A stretch of 17,866 bases of DNA from Coriobacteriales bacterium (GTDB lineage Bacteria; Actinomycetota; Coriobacteriia; Coriobacteriales; UBA8131): the NCBI GenBank assembly GCA_031267175.1, contig JAIRZP010000025.1:1-17866 (forward strand), given 5' to 3'. Numbering within the stretch: the stretch's first letter is position 1; each line of letters opens with the position of its first letter. Below the pieces are notes generated by a model. It saw nothing but the letters and a program-made list of their open reading frames with translations, searched no databases and was not told where the DNA came from. A program made the position numbers and the translations under genes. Of this stretch, positions 11,898 to 17,866 are shown piece by piece.

Positions 11898-13177
11898 ATA
11901 TCCTGGTTTTGGGAAGCGGCGGGCGTGAACACGCCATCGTGTGCTCGCTCGCAGACTCACCGCGCGCAGAGCGCATCTTTGTGGCACCCGGCAACGGGGG
12001 CAGTGCACCGGGTGTGGTCAGGGCGGAGCTTGACCAGATGGACGGCGCGGCCGTCGTGGCCTTTGCCGAGGCCAACGAGGTAGGTCTCGTGGTCATCGGG
12101 CCGGAGGCACCCCTGGTGGCCGGTGTCGCTGATGCCGTGCGGGCCGCAGATATACCCTGTTTTGGGCCGGGCGCGGCCGGAGCGCTCATCGAGGGCTCCA
12201 AGCAGTTCTCCAAAGATCTCATGCTAAAGTACGAGATACCCACGGCGGAATATGCCGTGTTTGAGGACGAAGCCTCCGCGCTGGCCTATCTCGCACGCCA
12301 CCCGGCGCCCATCGTTGTCAAGGCCAACGGGCTCGCGGCAGGCAAGGGCGTCACGGTGGCCGAGACCAACGATGAGGCCGTAGAAGCCGTGCGCGCCTGC
12401 TTTGGAGGACGCTTCGGCAGTGCCGGAGCCAAGGTGATCATCGAGGAGTATATGACGGGCCCCGAGTGCTCGCTCCTGGCCTTTGTAGACGGCAGGCACA
12501 TGCTCCCCATGGTGCCGGCGCAGGACCACAAGCGTGCCCTGGAGGGTGACAAAGGCCCTAACACCGGTGGCATGGGTGTGTACTCGCCCGTGCCTATCGT
12601 CTCCGAGCTGGAGCTCGGAGAGATGATTGCCCTCATGCAAAAGACCGTCGATGCGCTGATAAGCGAGGGTATCGACTATAAGGGTGTGCTCTACGGAGGC
12701 TTCATGCTCACCTCCACGGGCCCACGGGTGCTGGAGTTCAATGCCCGCTTTGGCGACCCGGAGACCCAGGTAGTGCTGCCGCTCCTCACGAGCGACCTCG
12801 TTACCGTCATGCTTGCCTGCTCAAAGGGGGAGCTCGACCAGTGCGAACTCCAGTGGCATGATAGATGGGCGGCCAGTGTGGTCCTGGCGAGTGCCAGCTA
12901 TCCGGAGAGCTACGAGACCGGCAAGCCCATAACAGGCATAGAGGCCGCCGAGGCGTTGGAGAACGTCACGGTCTTTCACGCCGGTACCAGACGCGATGTC
13001 AGCGGTGCGGTGCTCACGAACGGCGGAAGGGTGCTTAACGTCACAGCCCTGGGCAGTTCCTTCCAAGATGCTCGCGAGCAGGCGTATCGGGCCGTAGACC
13101 TCATAGACTTTGAGGGCAAGATCTATCGACGTGACATTGGCGAGCGGGCACTGAGGGGCCGTAACGCCTGGGAGTAA
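11894..13177 (+). CDS. purD: Phosphoribosylamine-glycine ligase (GAR synthetase)
   Basis: A 427-residue ATP-grasp enzyme that joins glycine to 5-phosphoribosylamine, the second step of purine synthesis. The N-terminus MNILVLGSGGREHAIV is the standard PurD start and fixes ATG 11894, with GGGAGG upstream; the open frame back to 11798 is discarded. Visible motifs are GPEAPLVAGVAD, GSKQFSKDLM, the ATP-binding VKANGLAAGKGV (K143, K151), EEYMTGPECSLLAFVDG, the HKRALEGDKGPNTGGMG phosphate loop (from about 212), GGFMLTSTGPRVLEFNARFGDPETQ with the Mg-binding Glu and Asn, and a C-terminal small domain (VFHAGTRRD, GGRVLNVTALG). The length is normal and it stands alone rather than fused to purM or purN. 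It is followed after 11 nt by a purine nucleoside phosphorylase, so synthesis and salvage of purines are joined in one transcript. No purine riboswitch or PurR-like site is visible upstream. Confidence 0.97.
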   Translation: MNILVLGSGGREHAIVCSLADSPRAERIFVAPGNGGSAPGVVRAELDQMDGAAVVAFAEANEVGLVVIGPEAPLVAGVADAVRAADIPCFGPGAAGALIEGSKQFSKDLMLKYEIPTAEYAVFEDEASALAYLARHPAPIVVKANGLAAGKGVTVAETNDEAVEAVRACFGGRFGSAGAKVIIEEYMTGPECSLLAFVDGRHMLPMVPAQDHKRALEGDKGPNTGGMGVYSPVPIVSELELGEMIALMQKTVDALISEGIDYKGVLYGGFMLTSTGPRVLEFNARFGDPETQVVLPLLTSDLVTVMLACSKGELDQCELQWHDRWAASVVLASASYPESYETGKPITGIEAAEALENVTVFHAGTRRDVSGAVLTNGGRVLNVTALGSSFQDAREQAYRAVDLIDFEGKIYRRDIGERALRGRNAWE

Positions 13178-13188
13178 AGGAGAATACC

Positions 13189-14064
13189 GTGGAGGATACA
13201 CTCGTGCTACCGATTCAACAACGGGTTCTGGAAGCTACCGAAGCGGTGCGGAGCGCCTGGCAGGAGAGCGATGACAACGCCAGCGAGGCACCGGAAGTCA
13301 TCATCACCACTGGCTCCGGCCTGGGTGCCCTCACCTCCCTGGTCTCGCCGGCGTGCTTTGAGATGAGCTACGCAGACATCCCCCATCTGCCGGCATCAAA
13401 GGTCATCGGGCACGCCGGCCGCCTTATAACAGGACGTCTCGGGGCCGATGGCAGAAAGGCGGTGGTGCTCGACGGCCGCGTGCATGGCTACGAGGGGCAT
13501 GACCCGCTCACGCAGGTGCTGCCCTTTCTCATTGCCCACGAACTCTGTGGTGGCGGCGCGCGCCTGGCAGTCTTTACCAATGCCGCCGGGGGAATTAACG
13601 AATACTTCCACGTGGGGGAGCTCATGCTCATTGCCGACCACATCAACTTCACCGGGCAGACCCTCGTCGAGTTCAACGAGGAATCCGACTTTGGTGGCCG
13701 CAATCTGGATATGACCTTTGCCTACACGCCGGCGCTCCGACGCAGGCTTGAGGCTCTTGCGCATGAACGCGACATCAAGCTGCATCAGGGTGTCTATATC
13801 GCCGTCAAGGGAGCGATGTTTGAGACCCCAGCGGAGATAGTGGCCTTTCGCCGTTGGGGTGCAGACGCCGTTGGCATGTCCACGGTACACGAAGTATGCG
13901 CCGCAAGCCGACTGGGCATGGACGTTGTGGGCATCTCGGTCATCACTAATAGGGCGGCGGGCATAGAAGCAAAGGTGCTGACCCATCAGGAGGTGCTGGA
14001 AAACACCGCAAAGGCTTCAAGCAACCTCAGCACCCTCATCGGCAGTCTGCTCCAGGAACTGTAA
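13189..14064 (+). CDS. Purine nucleoside phosphorylase, PNP/MTAP family
   Basis: A 291-residue enzyme of the trimeric purine nucleoside phosphorylase/MTAP family, which splits purine nucleosides with phosphate into base and ribose-1-phosphate. GTG 13189 is chosen because AAAGGAG precedes it. Family motifs are TGSGLGAL (phosphate-binding Ser), GRVHGYEGHDP (Arg and His of the phosphate site), FTNAAGGIN, LMLIADHINFTGQ, FETPAEI (base-side Glu 212), GADAVGMSTVHEVCAASR and ISVITNRAAGI (Asn that selects 6-oxopurines). Several positions differ from the usual pattern: F to V in GRFH, Pro-Ser/Asn to Ala-Met before FETPAE (209-210), and the loop after DHIN lacks the usual NPL and GPND. The fold and phosphate site look intact, but the substrate preference (inosine/guanosine or another nucleoside) is less certain. 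It lies 11 nt after purD and shares its operon. Confidence 0.93.
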   Translation: MEDTLVLPIQQRVLEATEAVRSAWQESDDNASEAPEVIITTGSGLGALTSLVSPACFEMSYADIPHLPASKVIGHAGRLITGRLGADGRKAVVLDGRVHGYEGHDPLTQVLPFLIAHELCGGGARLAVFTNAAGGINEYFHVGELMLIADHINFTGQTLVEFNEESDFGGRNLDMTFAYTPALRRRLEALAHERDIKLHQGVYIAVKGAMFETPAEIVAFRRWGADAVGMSTVHEVCAASRLGMDVVGISVITNRAAGIEAKVLTHQEVLENTAKASSNLSTLIGSLLQEL

Positions 14065-14201
14065 GCATCTGAGAGAAATGCAGCAGAGATTTTCCGTTTT
14101 GTCACCCTCATGAGGACACTGACCCTGTACAATGGTCAGAACAGCTGAGGACAGCCCTGTCCTCTCTTGATGCGCACCACCAAAGCGAGAGGAGAACTTC
14201 T
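14065..14201 (+). promoter_or_regulatory. Palindrome-rich intergenic region before fic
   Basis: This 137-nt gap holds no gene. It contains a perfect 10-bp palindrome CCTCATGAGG (14106-14115), a direct repeat TGAGGACA (14111-14118 and 14146-14153, 35 bp apart), and an inverted copy TGTCCTC (14158-14164) that pairs with the second direct repeat to form a hairpin (GAGGACA, loop GCCC, TGTCCTC). TGACC/GGTCA (14120-14124, 14134-14138) flank a -10-like TACAAT (14128-14133). No -35 box at a normal distance is convincing. The repeated half-site around a -10 box suggests an operator. GAGAGGAG upstream of ATG 14202 is the fic ribosome binding site. Confidence 0.45.
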
Positions 14202-14945
14202 ATGAGTGAAGAACTCGATTTACTTATCCGTGAGGCCGACAGGAAGAAGGCCCAATTTGCACAGAAATCGCTCGCTCCCGATGCCTATGATGCCTATCAG
14301 GAGCGTTTTTTGTTTGCCGACCTCTATAACTCGCTCGCCATCGAGGGCAATGAGCTCAGCCAGCAGGAGATAGAGGACATTCTCATCAATGACACGGTCG
14401 TTTCCCATAAGTCGCTCAGCGACCACATTGACGTGGTGGGTTACCGTGATGCCGTACTGCTCAGTCGCGATTACGTCGCCTACAACACCCGTATCACCGA
14501 GCATGAGATCCGCAAGCTCCACTACAAGCTGCTCATCGCCCACCAACAGGTCAGCGGGGAGTATCGCAACTACAATATGATGATTCGCGGGCATCGCCCC
14601 ACCTCATACGAGAAGGTGCCCTATAAGATGGTGCAGCTCACCGAGCGCGTCCATACCCTGGAAGACGAGCACCCCATAGAGGCCATCGCCTTCTTTCACC
14701 TGCGCCTGGAAAAGATCCACCCCTTTGGGGACGGAAACGGCAGGGTGGGGCGCGTCCTCGTCAACACCATGCTGGCTCAGAACGAGTACCCTCCGGTCAT
14801 TTTTGCCGTTGATGAGAAGGAGGCCTACTACAAGGCGCTTGAAGCCTACGACGGCCTGCAGGGCAATCCCCAGATCGAGCCGATGCAGATATATCTGGCC
14901 AAGCTGGTCATACGGCAGCTGGACGCACTGCTTGCGCTCGCCTGA
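14202..14945 (+). CDS. Fic domain protein, class II (N-terminal self-inhibitory motif)
   Basis: A 247-residue Fic protein; this family transfers AMP (sometimes another nucleotide group) from a nucleotide to a hydroxyl side chain of a target protein. The core motif HPFGDGNGRVGR (173-184) is complete, with the catalytic His 173 and the Arg residues that bind phosphates. A substrate flap is seen before it (SGEYRNYNMMIRGHRPTSYE). Near the N-terminus, NSLAIEGNEL places S44-x3-E48-G49, the [ST]xxxE[GN] inhibitory helix of class II Fic proteins, in which the Glu blocks productive ATP binding. Length suits a minimal Fic core with no added DNA-binding domain. There is no separate antitoxin gene beside it, which agrees with built-in inhibition. 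It precedes def by 45 nt on the same strand and may share its transcript. The target is unknown; deAMPylation by the same enzyme is possible, as shown for some class II relatives. Confidence 0.93.
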   Translation: MSEELDLLIREADRKKAQFAQKSLAPDAYDAYQERFLFADLYNSLAIEGNELSQQEIEDILINDTVVSHKSLSDHIDVVGYRDAVLLSRDYVAYNTRITEHEIRKLHYKLLIAHQQVSGEYRNYNMMIRGHRPTSYEKVPYKMVQLTERVHTLEDEHPIEAIAFFHLRLEKIHPFGDGNGRVGRVLVNTMLAQNEYPPVIFAVDEKEAYYKALEAYDGLQGNPQIEPMQIYLAKLVIRQLDALLALA

Positions 14946-14990
14946 ACCCTCTGACCTTCCGGGCCCCTGAGTCTTGAAACGCAGTTGAGC

Positions 14991-15737
14991 ATGAAGATTA
15001 TTATTTCGCCAGACCCCATATTGCGCAGAAAATGCGAGCCTGTTGCCGCAGAGGAACTTCCTCAGATGGCAAAGCTCGCTAAAAAGATGGCCAGGCTCAT
15101 GTACAAGGCGGATGGCTGCGGGTTGGCGGCACCACAGGTAGGCACGCCCAAACAGCTTATCGTGCTGGATACCGTGCTGCCCGAGGAGGGCAAGGAGCGT
15201 GTCCAGGATCCGCTCATTATCCTTAATCCGCGCATCGTTGAGCTCGGAGACACAACAGAAAGTGAGGGGGAGGGCTGCCTCTCCATCCCCGGCATAACCA
15301 TCGACATCGAGCGGCCGACCTCCGTTACGGTTGAGGCCCTGGACTTGGACGGCAATGAGATCGAGATTACCGCTGAGGGCTTTGACGCCCGGGCCCTGCA
15401 GCATGAACTGGACCATCTCGAAGGCATTACGATGTTCGAGCACCTTGACGCCATCACCTGCGCAACCAAGCTCCAGGAGTTTGCCGAGGCCAAGGCCGCA
15501 GGCGCCAGGCCGGGGGACACCTCCGTTGGCACGTCAAAAGACAACGCGGGTGGCAAGCCGAGAGGCGATGTGGGTGGTAAGGCAAAAGGGAGCCCCGGAG
15601 CCAGGTCAAAAGACGACGCGGGCGCCAGGTCAAAAGACGACCCAGGTGCCAGGCCGAAAGGCAGCTCCAAGACCAAACGGAAGGGCAGCGTTACAACCCG
15701 GCGAGGAGGCAGCGCTGCCTCCCCTGCAGGTCAGTAA
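14991..15737 (+). CDS. def: Peptide deformylase with repeat-built basic C-terminal tail
   Basis: A 248-residue enzyme that removes the formyl group from the N-terminal Met of nascent proteins at the ribosome exit. All three motifs are present: GCGLAAPQ (42-49), EGCLS (94-98, metal ligand C96) and QHELDH (137-142, metal ligands H138 and H142, catalytic E139). The deformylase core ends near residue 165. The remaining 80 residues are a low-complexity tail rich in Lys, Arg, Gly, Ser and Asp, made of eight 24-bp units encoding octapeptides such as ARSKDDAG. ATG 14991 is chosen because MKIIISPDPILR is a normal start; an in-frame TTG at 14985 is the alternative, and neither has a strong ribosome binding site. 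fmt begins 10 nt downstream, the classic def-fmt pair. The tail may bind ribosomal RNA, but that is inference. Confidence 0.96.
   Translation: MKIIISPDPILRRKCEPVAAEELPQMAKLAKKMARLMYKADGCGLAAPQVGTPKQLIVLDTVLPEEGKERVQDPLIILNPRIVELGDTTESEGEGCLSIPGITIDIERPTSVTVEALDLDGNEIEITAEGFDARALQHELDHLEGITMFEHLDAITCATKLQEFAEAKAAGARPGDTSVGTSKDNAGGKPRGDVGGKAKGSPGARSKDDAGARSKDDPGARPKGSSKTKRKGSVTTRRGGSAASPAGQ
15504..15695 (+). repeat. 24-bp tandem repeat in the def tail (8 units)
   Basis: Eight consecutive 24-nt units starting at 15504, 15528, 15552, 15576, 15600, 15624, 15648 and 15672 encode ARPGDTSV, GTSKDNAG, GKPRGDVG, GKAKGSPG, ARSKDDAG, ARSKDDPG, ARPKGSSK and TKRKGSVT. Units 5 and 6 share a run of 17 identical bases from their start; the outer units are more diverged, as expected if the centre was duplicated most recently. 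All are in frame, so copy-number change would not break def. Confidence 0.85.
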
Positions 15738-15747
15738 AGGACCCAGC

Positions 15748-16668
15748 GTGCACATCATTTTCATGGGAACACCGACCTTTGCCCTTCCTGCCCTCGACGC
15801 ACTGGCGGCGGAGCATACGGTCTGTGCGGTGTTCACCCGACCCGACGCGGTCTCGCATCGCGGGAAGAGGCTCCTGCCCTCACTGGTCAAGGCGCGCGCG
15901 GAGGAGCTGGGCATACCGGTCTCTACGCCTCAGGGCTTCTATGCAAGCCTCGGGCCCTGCGAGCCGCTGCTCGACACCCAGGGTACGCGTGTCGTGGACG
16001 CGAGTATCATCGCAGATCTGGAAAAGTATACTCCCGACCTCATCGTCGTAGTGGCCTACGGCATGCTGTTGCCCGCTGAGATCCTCGCTGTGCCGGCGTG
16101 GGGCTGCCTCAACCTCCATGCCTCACTGCTGCCACGCTGGCGGGGGGCTGCTCCCATCCAACGGGCGCTTCTTGCCGGTGATGAGCAGCTGGGCGTGAGC
16201 GTCATGCGCATGGACGCAGGTCTCGACACCGGCCCCTACTGCCTTCAGGCTGCGACGTCTGCATCGGGCAAGACCTACCAGGAACTGATTGTTGAGATGG
16301 GAGTGATGGGGGCCGAGCTGCTGGTGCCCAATCTGGAGGACATTGTCGCGGGCAGGGTAACGTGGACACAGCAGGATGAGGCTCTCGTGACCTATGCGGA
16401 TAAGGTGGCCAAGGGCAGCATCAACCTTGACCCGCAGCTGACGGTGACCGAGAACTATAATCGCGTGCGCGCCAGCAGCCATCATGCCCGCTGCAGGACG
16501 ACGCTTTTTGGCAGGCCGGTGATGGTGCTTGACGCCCGTCCCGCGCACGACCTGAGCGACGAGGGTGTATATTATGGCTGTGCCGACGGACTGTTGGAGA
16601 TTCTCCTGCTCAAACCAGACGGAAGCCGCGAGATGACCGGAGCGGCATTCCGGGCCGGATTGCGCTAG
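15748..16668 (+). CDS. fmt: Methionyl-tRNA formyltransferase
   Basis: A 306-residue enzyme that formylates Met on initiator tRNA using 10-formyltetrahydrofolate, making the substrate that def later acts on. The N-terminus reads (M)HIIFMGTPTFALPAL. GTG 15748 is chosen because it has AAAGGA 6 nt upstream and matches the usual start; the frame is open much further upstream, but only as a shadow of def. The catalytic triad is visible as N122, H124 (NLHASLLPRWRGAAPIQ) and D160 (MDAGLDTGP). The loop GKRLLPSLVKARAEELGIP, used for binding the acceptor stem, is present. The C-terminal OB-like domain (about 215-306) includes RASSHHARCRTTLFGRPV and ends at FRAGLR. Length is slightly below the E. coli enzyme and nothing is missing. 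Its stop codon abuts a long inverted repeat, which could form the 3' end of the def-fmt transcript. Confidence 0.97.
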   Translation: MHIIFMGTPTFALPALDALAAEHTVCAVFTRPDAVSHRGKRLLPSLVKARAEELGIPVSTPQGFYASLGPCEPLLDTQGTRVVDASIIADLEKYTPDLIVVVAYGMLLPAEILAVPAWGCLNLHASLLPRWRGAAPIQRALLAGDEQLGVSVMRMDAGLDTGPYCLQAATSASGKTYQELIVEMGVMGAELLVPNLEDIVAGRVTWTQQDEALVTYADKVAKGSINLDPQLTVTENYNRVRASSHHARCRTTLFGRPVMVLDARPAHDLSDEGVYYGCADGLLEILLLKPDGSREMTGAAFRAGLR

Positions 16669-16826
16669 TGCTCTGTTAAGTCCAAAACTGCCGTTAGATG
16701 CTTAGCTCATTTTTCGTAGTGCAAGGCGGACGAAGGAGCCCTACTAGCGGTAATGCGACTGAGGACAACGCAGCAATGTGGAAAATGAGTAAGCAGATAA
16801 TGGTAGTTTTGGGCTTAACGGAGCAC
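16668..16826 (+). repeat. 159-nt long imperfect inverted repeat / candidate structured RNA or MITE-like element
   Basis: Bases 16668-16722 pair with 16773-16826, with the outermost match GTGCTC/GAGCAC, continuing through TTAAG/CTTAA, CCAAAACT/AGTTTTGG, TGCTTA/TAAGCA and CTCATTTT/AAAATGAG. A further internal stem (GCG/CGC, 16726-16728 with 16769-16771) and a short apical stem (TAC/GTA) complete a nearly continuous hairpin. By hand count there are seven G-T pairs, about three true mismatches and one bulge (16705) in the main stem. No ORF or transposase lies inside and no clear target duplication flanks it. It starts on the last base of the fmt stop and ends 24 nt before glpX. It may be a miniature inverted-repeat element, a bidirectional terminator-like structure or a regulatory leader RNA. 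Confidence 0.8.
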
Positions 16827-16850
16827 CAAAGCAAAAGATTGTGAGGAACT

Positions 16851-17819
16851 ATGAATACCGCACTCACCATGCACGTATTGGACGTTGCCGAACAGGCGGC
16901 CATTGCCGCAGCAGAGTGGAACGGCCGAGGCGATAAGGTGGCTGCCGACGCGGCCGCCACCGAGGCCATGCGGGAGGCATTCAACGATATCGCCTTCTCC
17001 GGACGCATCGTCATAGGAGAGGGTGAGCGTGACGAGGCACCCATGCTCTACATCGGCGAGGAGCTGGGACTGGGCGGCGAGGCCGTTGACATTGCCGTAG
17101 ATCCGCTGGAGGGCACTAACCTCTGCGCCATGAACCGGCCCAACGCCCTTGCTACCATCGCCATCGCTCCCAGGGGGACGCTGCTCTTTGCCCCCGATAC
17201 CTATATGTGGAAGGTCGCCGCCGGCCCCGCCTGCATAGGGCGCGTGCACATCGACGCTCCTCCTGCCGAGAACGTGTCCGCCGTGGCAGCATGCCTGGAC
17301 AAGCCGGTGAGCGAGGTCAATGTCTGCATCCTGCTCCGCGACCGACACCAGGAGCTCATCCAGGCGGTGCGCGCAACCGGTGCTCGCGTACGCCTCATTG
17401 ACGACGGCGACGTGTTTGGGGCCATAGCCTCTGCTGTGCCGGACACCGGCATCGATCTCTATCTGGGGAGCGGCGGCTCCCCCGAAGGCGTGCTCGCGGC
17501 GGCGGGCCTCAAGGCAATAGGCGGTGTGTTCATGGGCCGCCTGGACTTCAGTCTCGACCCTCACGGCGCAGAAAAGCGCGCGCGCGCGCTCAAGACCGCC
17601 ACGGTGGACATCGACGCCCCCCTTACCCTGGACTTCCTGGTCTCCAGCGACGACGCGGCCTTTATTGCCACCGGAGTCACCCCCGGCGAGATGCTCGGCG
17701 GAGTAAGTAGCTCCGGCGGCTCTGTTACGACCCACTCCCTCATCATGAACTCCGCAGACAAAACGGTCCGCTTCATCACCACTACAAGAAGAGGCGAGCA
17801 CGGGACGATACATTTCTAA
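16851..17819 (+). CDS. glpX: Fructose-1,6-bisphosphatase, class II
   Basis: A 322-residue class II fructose-1,6-bisphosphatase, which hydrolyses fructose-1,6-bisphosphate to fructose-6-phosphate in gluconeogenesis with Mn2+ or Mg2+. ATG 16851 follows GTGAGGA. Family motifs are WNGRGDK (D28), IVIGEGERDEAPMLYIGE (E57, E59), DPLEGTNL (D84, E87), APDTYMWKVAAGP, IDDGDVFGAI, YLGSGGSPEGVLAAAGLKAIGG (Glu of the metal/phosphate site) and ATGVTPGEMLGGV. These match the E. coli GlpX residues D33, E57, D85 and E88 by position. Length is close to the usual 320-340. The sequence is complete and its upstream region is dominated by the long hairpin at 16668-16826, so any leader regulation would involve that structure. 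There is no glpF or glpK beside it, so a link to glycerol use is not suggested here. Confidence 0.96.
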   Translation: MNTALTMHVLDVAEQAAIAAAEWNGRGDKVAADAAATEAMREAFNDIAFSGRIVIGEGERDEAPMLYIGEELGLGGEAVDIAVDPLEGTNLCAMNRPNALATIAIAPRGTLLFAPDTYMWKVAAGPACIGRVHIDAPPAENVSAVAACLDKPVSEVNVCILLRDRHQELIQAVRATGARVRLIDDGDVFGAIASAVPDTGIDLYLGSGGSPEGVLAAAGLKAIGGVFMGRLDFSLDPHGAEKRARALKTATVDIDAPLTLDFLVSSDDAAFIATGVTPGEMLGGVSSSGGSVTTHSLIMNSADKTVRFITTTRRGEHGTIHF

Positions 17820-17866
17820 GCTGCAGCCTGCACTACCGTCAGAAAGACAGAATCAGTACTCTTGCA
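17820..17866. other. Downstream of glpX, nothing recognised
   Basis: The last 47 nt contain a CTGCAG site and a CAGAAAGACAG motif but no convincing terminator, promoter or gene start before the window ends. Confidence 0.5.

Noticed and set aside
14099..14133. TTGTCA and TACAAT as a sigma-70 promoter before fic
   Set aside because: The boxes are separated by 23 nt, well beyond the usual 16-18, so only the -10-like element is mentioned.
15331..15747. Upstream extension of the fmt frame through def, suggesting a longer or fused protein
   Set aside because: The added sequence is a frame-shifted reading of def and its repeats. GTG 15748 has a ribosome binding site and matches the known Fmt N-terminus.
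16668..16826. Calling the inverted repeat a named insertion sequence
   Set aside because: No transposase, no target duplication of any checked size and no family-specific end sequence that I can name with certainty.
17575..17589. GC dinucleotide run as a Z-DNA or regulatory element
   Set aside because: It encodes part of an Arg/Ala helix in glpX (KRARAL) and is expected from codon choice in GC-rich DNA; a similar short run occurs in the helicase gene near 10549.
16815..17813. A 332-codon open frame on the minus strand
   Set aside because: It is antisense to almost all of glpX, whose motifs are complete. The protein is Gly/His/Val-rich in the manner of GC-rich antisense translation.

Overview
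The window is a GC-rich, gene-dense bacterial segment with every supported gene on the + strand. It most resembles an actinobacterium, probably Coriobacteriia. The reasons are the actinobacterial-type beta and beta' sequences (including the coiled-coil region of beta' near residues 150-250 and the absence of the large proteobacterial insertions), GTG starts and high GC. The class-level placement is an inference from memory of these families; no search was run.

Layout. 1-7394: the 3' part of rpoB followed by a complete rpoC, 5 nt apart, forming the RNA polymerase large-subunit operon. 7452-13177/14064: a probable second operon with an Rrf2-type regulator carrying three Cys, an acidic protein of unknown function, a DEDDh exonuclease-DinG helicase fusion, an 18-codon mini-ORF locked between two ATGA overlaps, purD, and a purine nucleoside phosphorylase. 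14065-14201: an intergenic region rich in short palindromes. 14202-16668: a class II (self-inhibited) Fic protein, then def and fmt, the pair that deformylates nascent proteins and formylates initiator tRNA. 16669-16850: a long imperfect hairpin. 16851-17819: glpX, class II fructose-1,6-bisphosphatase. The last 47 nt hold nothing recognisable.

How the genes fit together. The window mixes core transcription (rpoBC), start-Met processing (def-fmt), purine synthesis and salvage (purD, PNP), DNA repair (DnaQ-DinG) and gluconeogenesis (glpX). The unusual content lies inside these housekeeping genes rather than in an accessory island. (1) Beta' has about 220 extra C-terminal residues containing a domain that aligns without gaps to the RNA polymerase alpha C-terminal domain (22 of 56 identities to E. 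coli by hand), keeping the counterparts of R265, N268, G296, K298 and E302. (2) The near-universal catalytic motif NADFDGDQ reads NADVDGDQ. (3) Peptide deformylase ends in a basic tail built from eight 24-bp/8-residue repeats. (4) A 159-nt stem-loop sits between fmt and glpX; its seven transition-type mismatches are all G-U compatible in the + strand RNA. (5) The purD initiation region appears duplicated, creating the mini-ORF.

No tRNA, rRNA, CRISPR array or transposase gene was seen.
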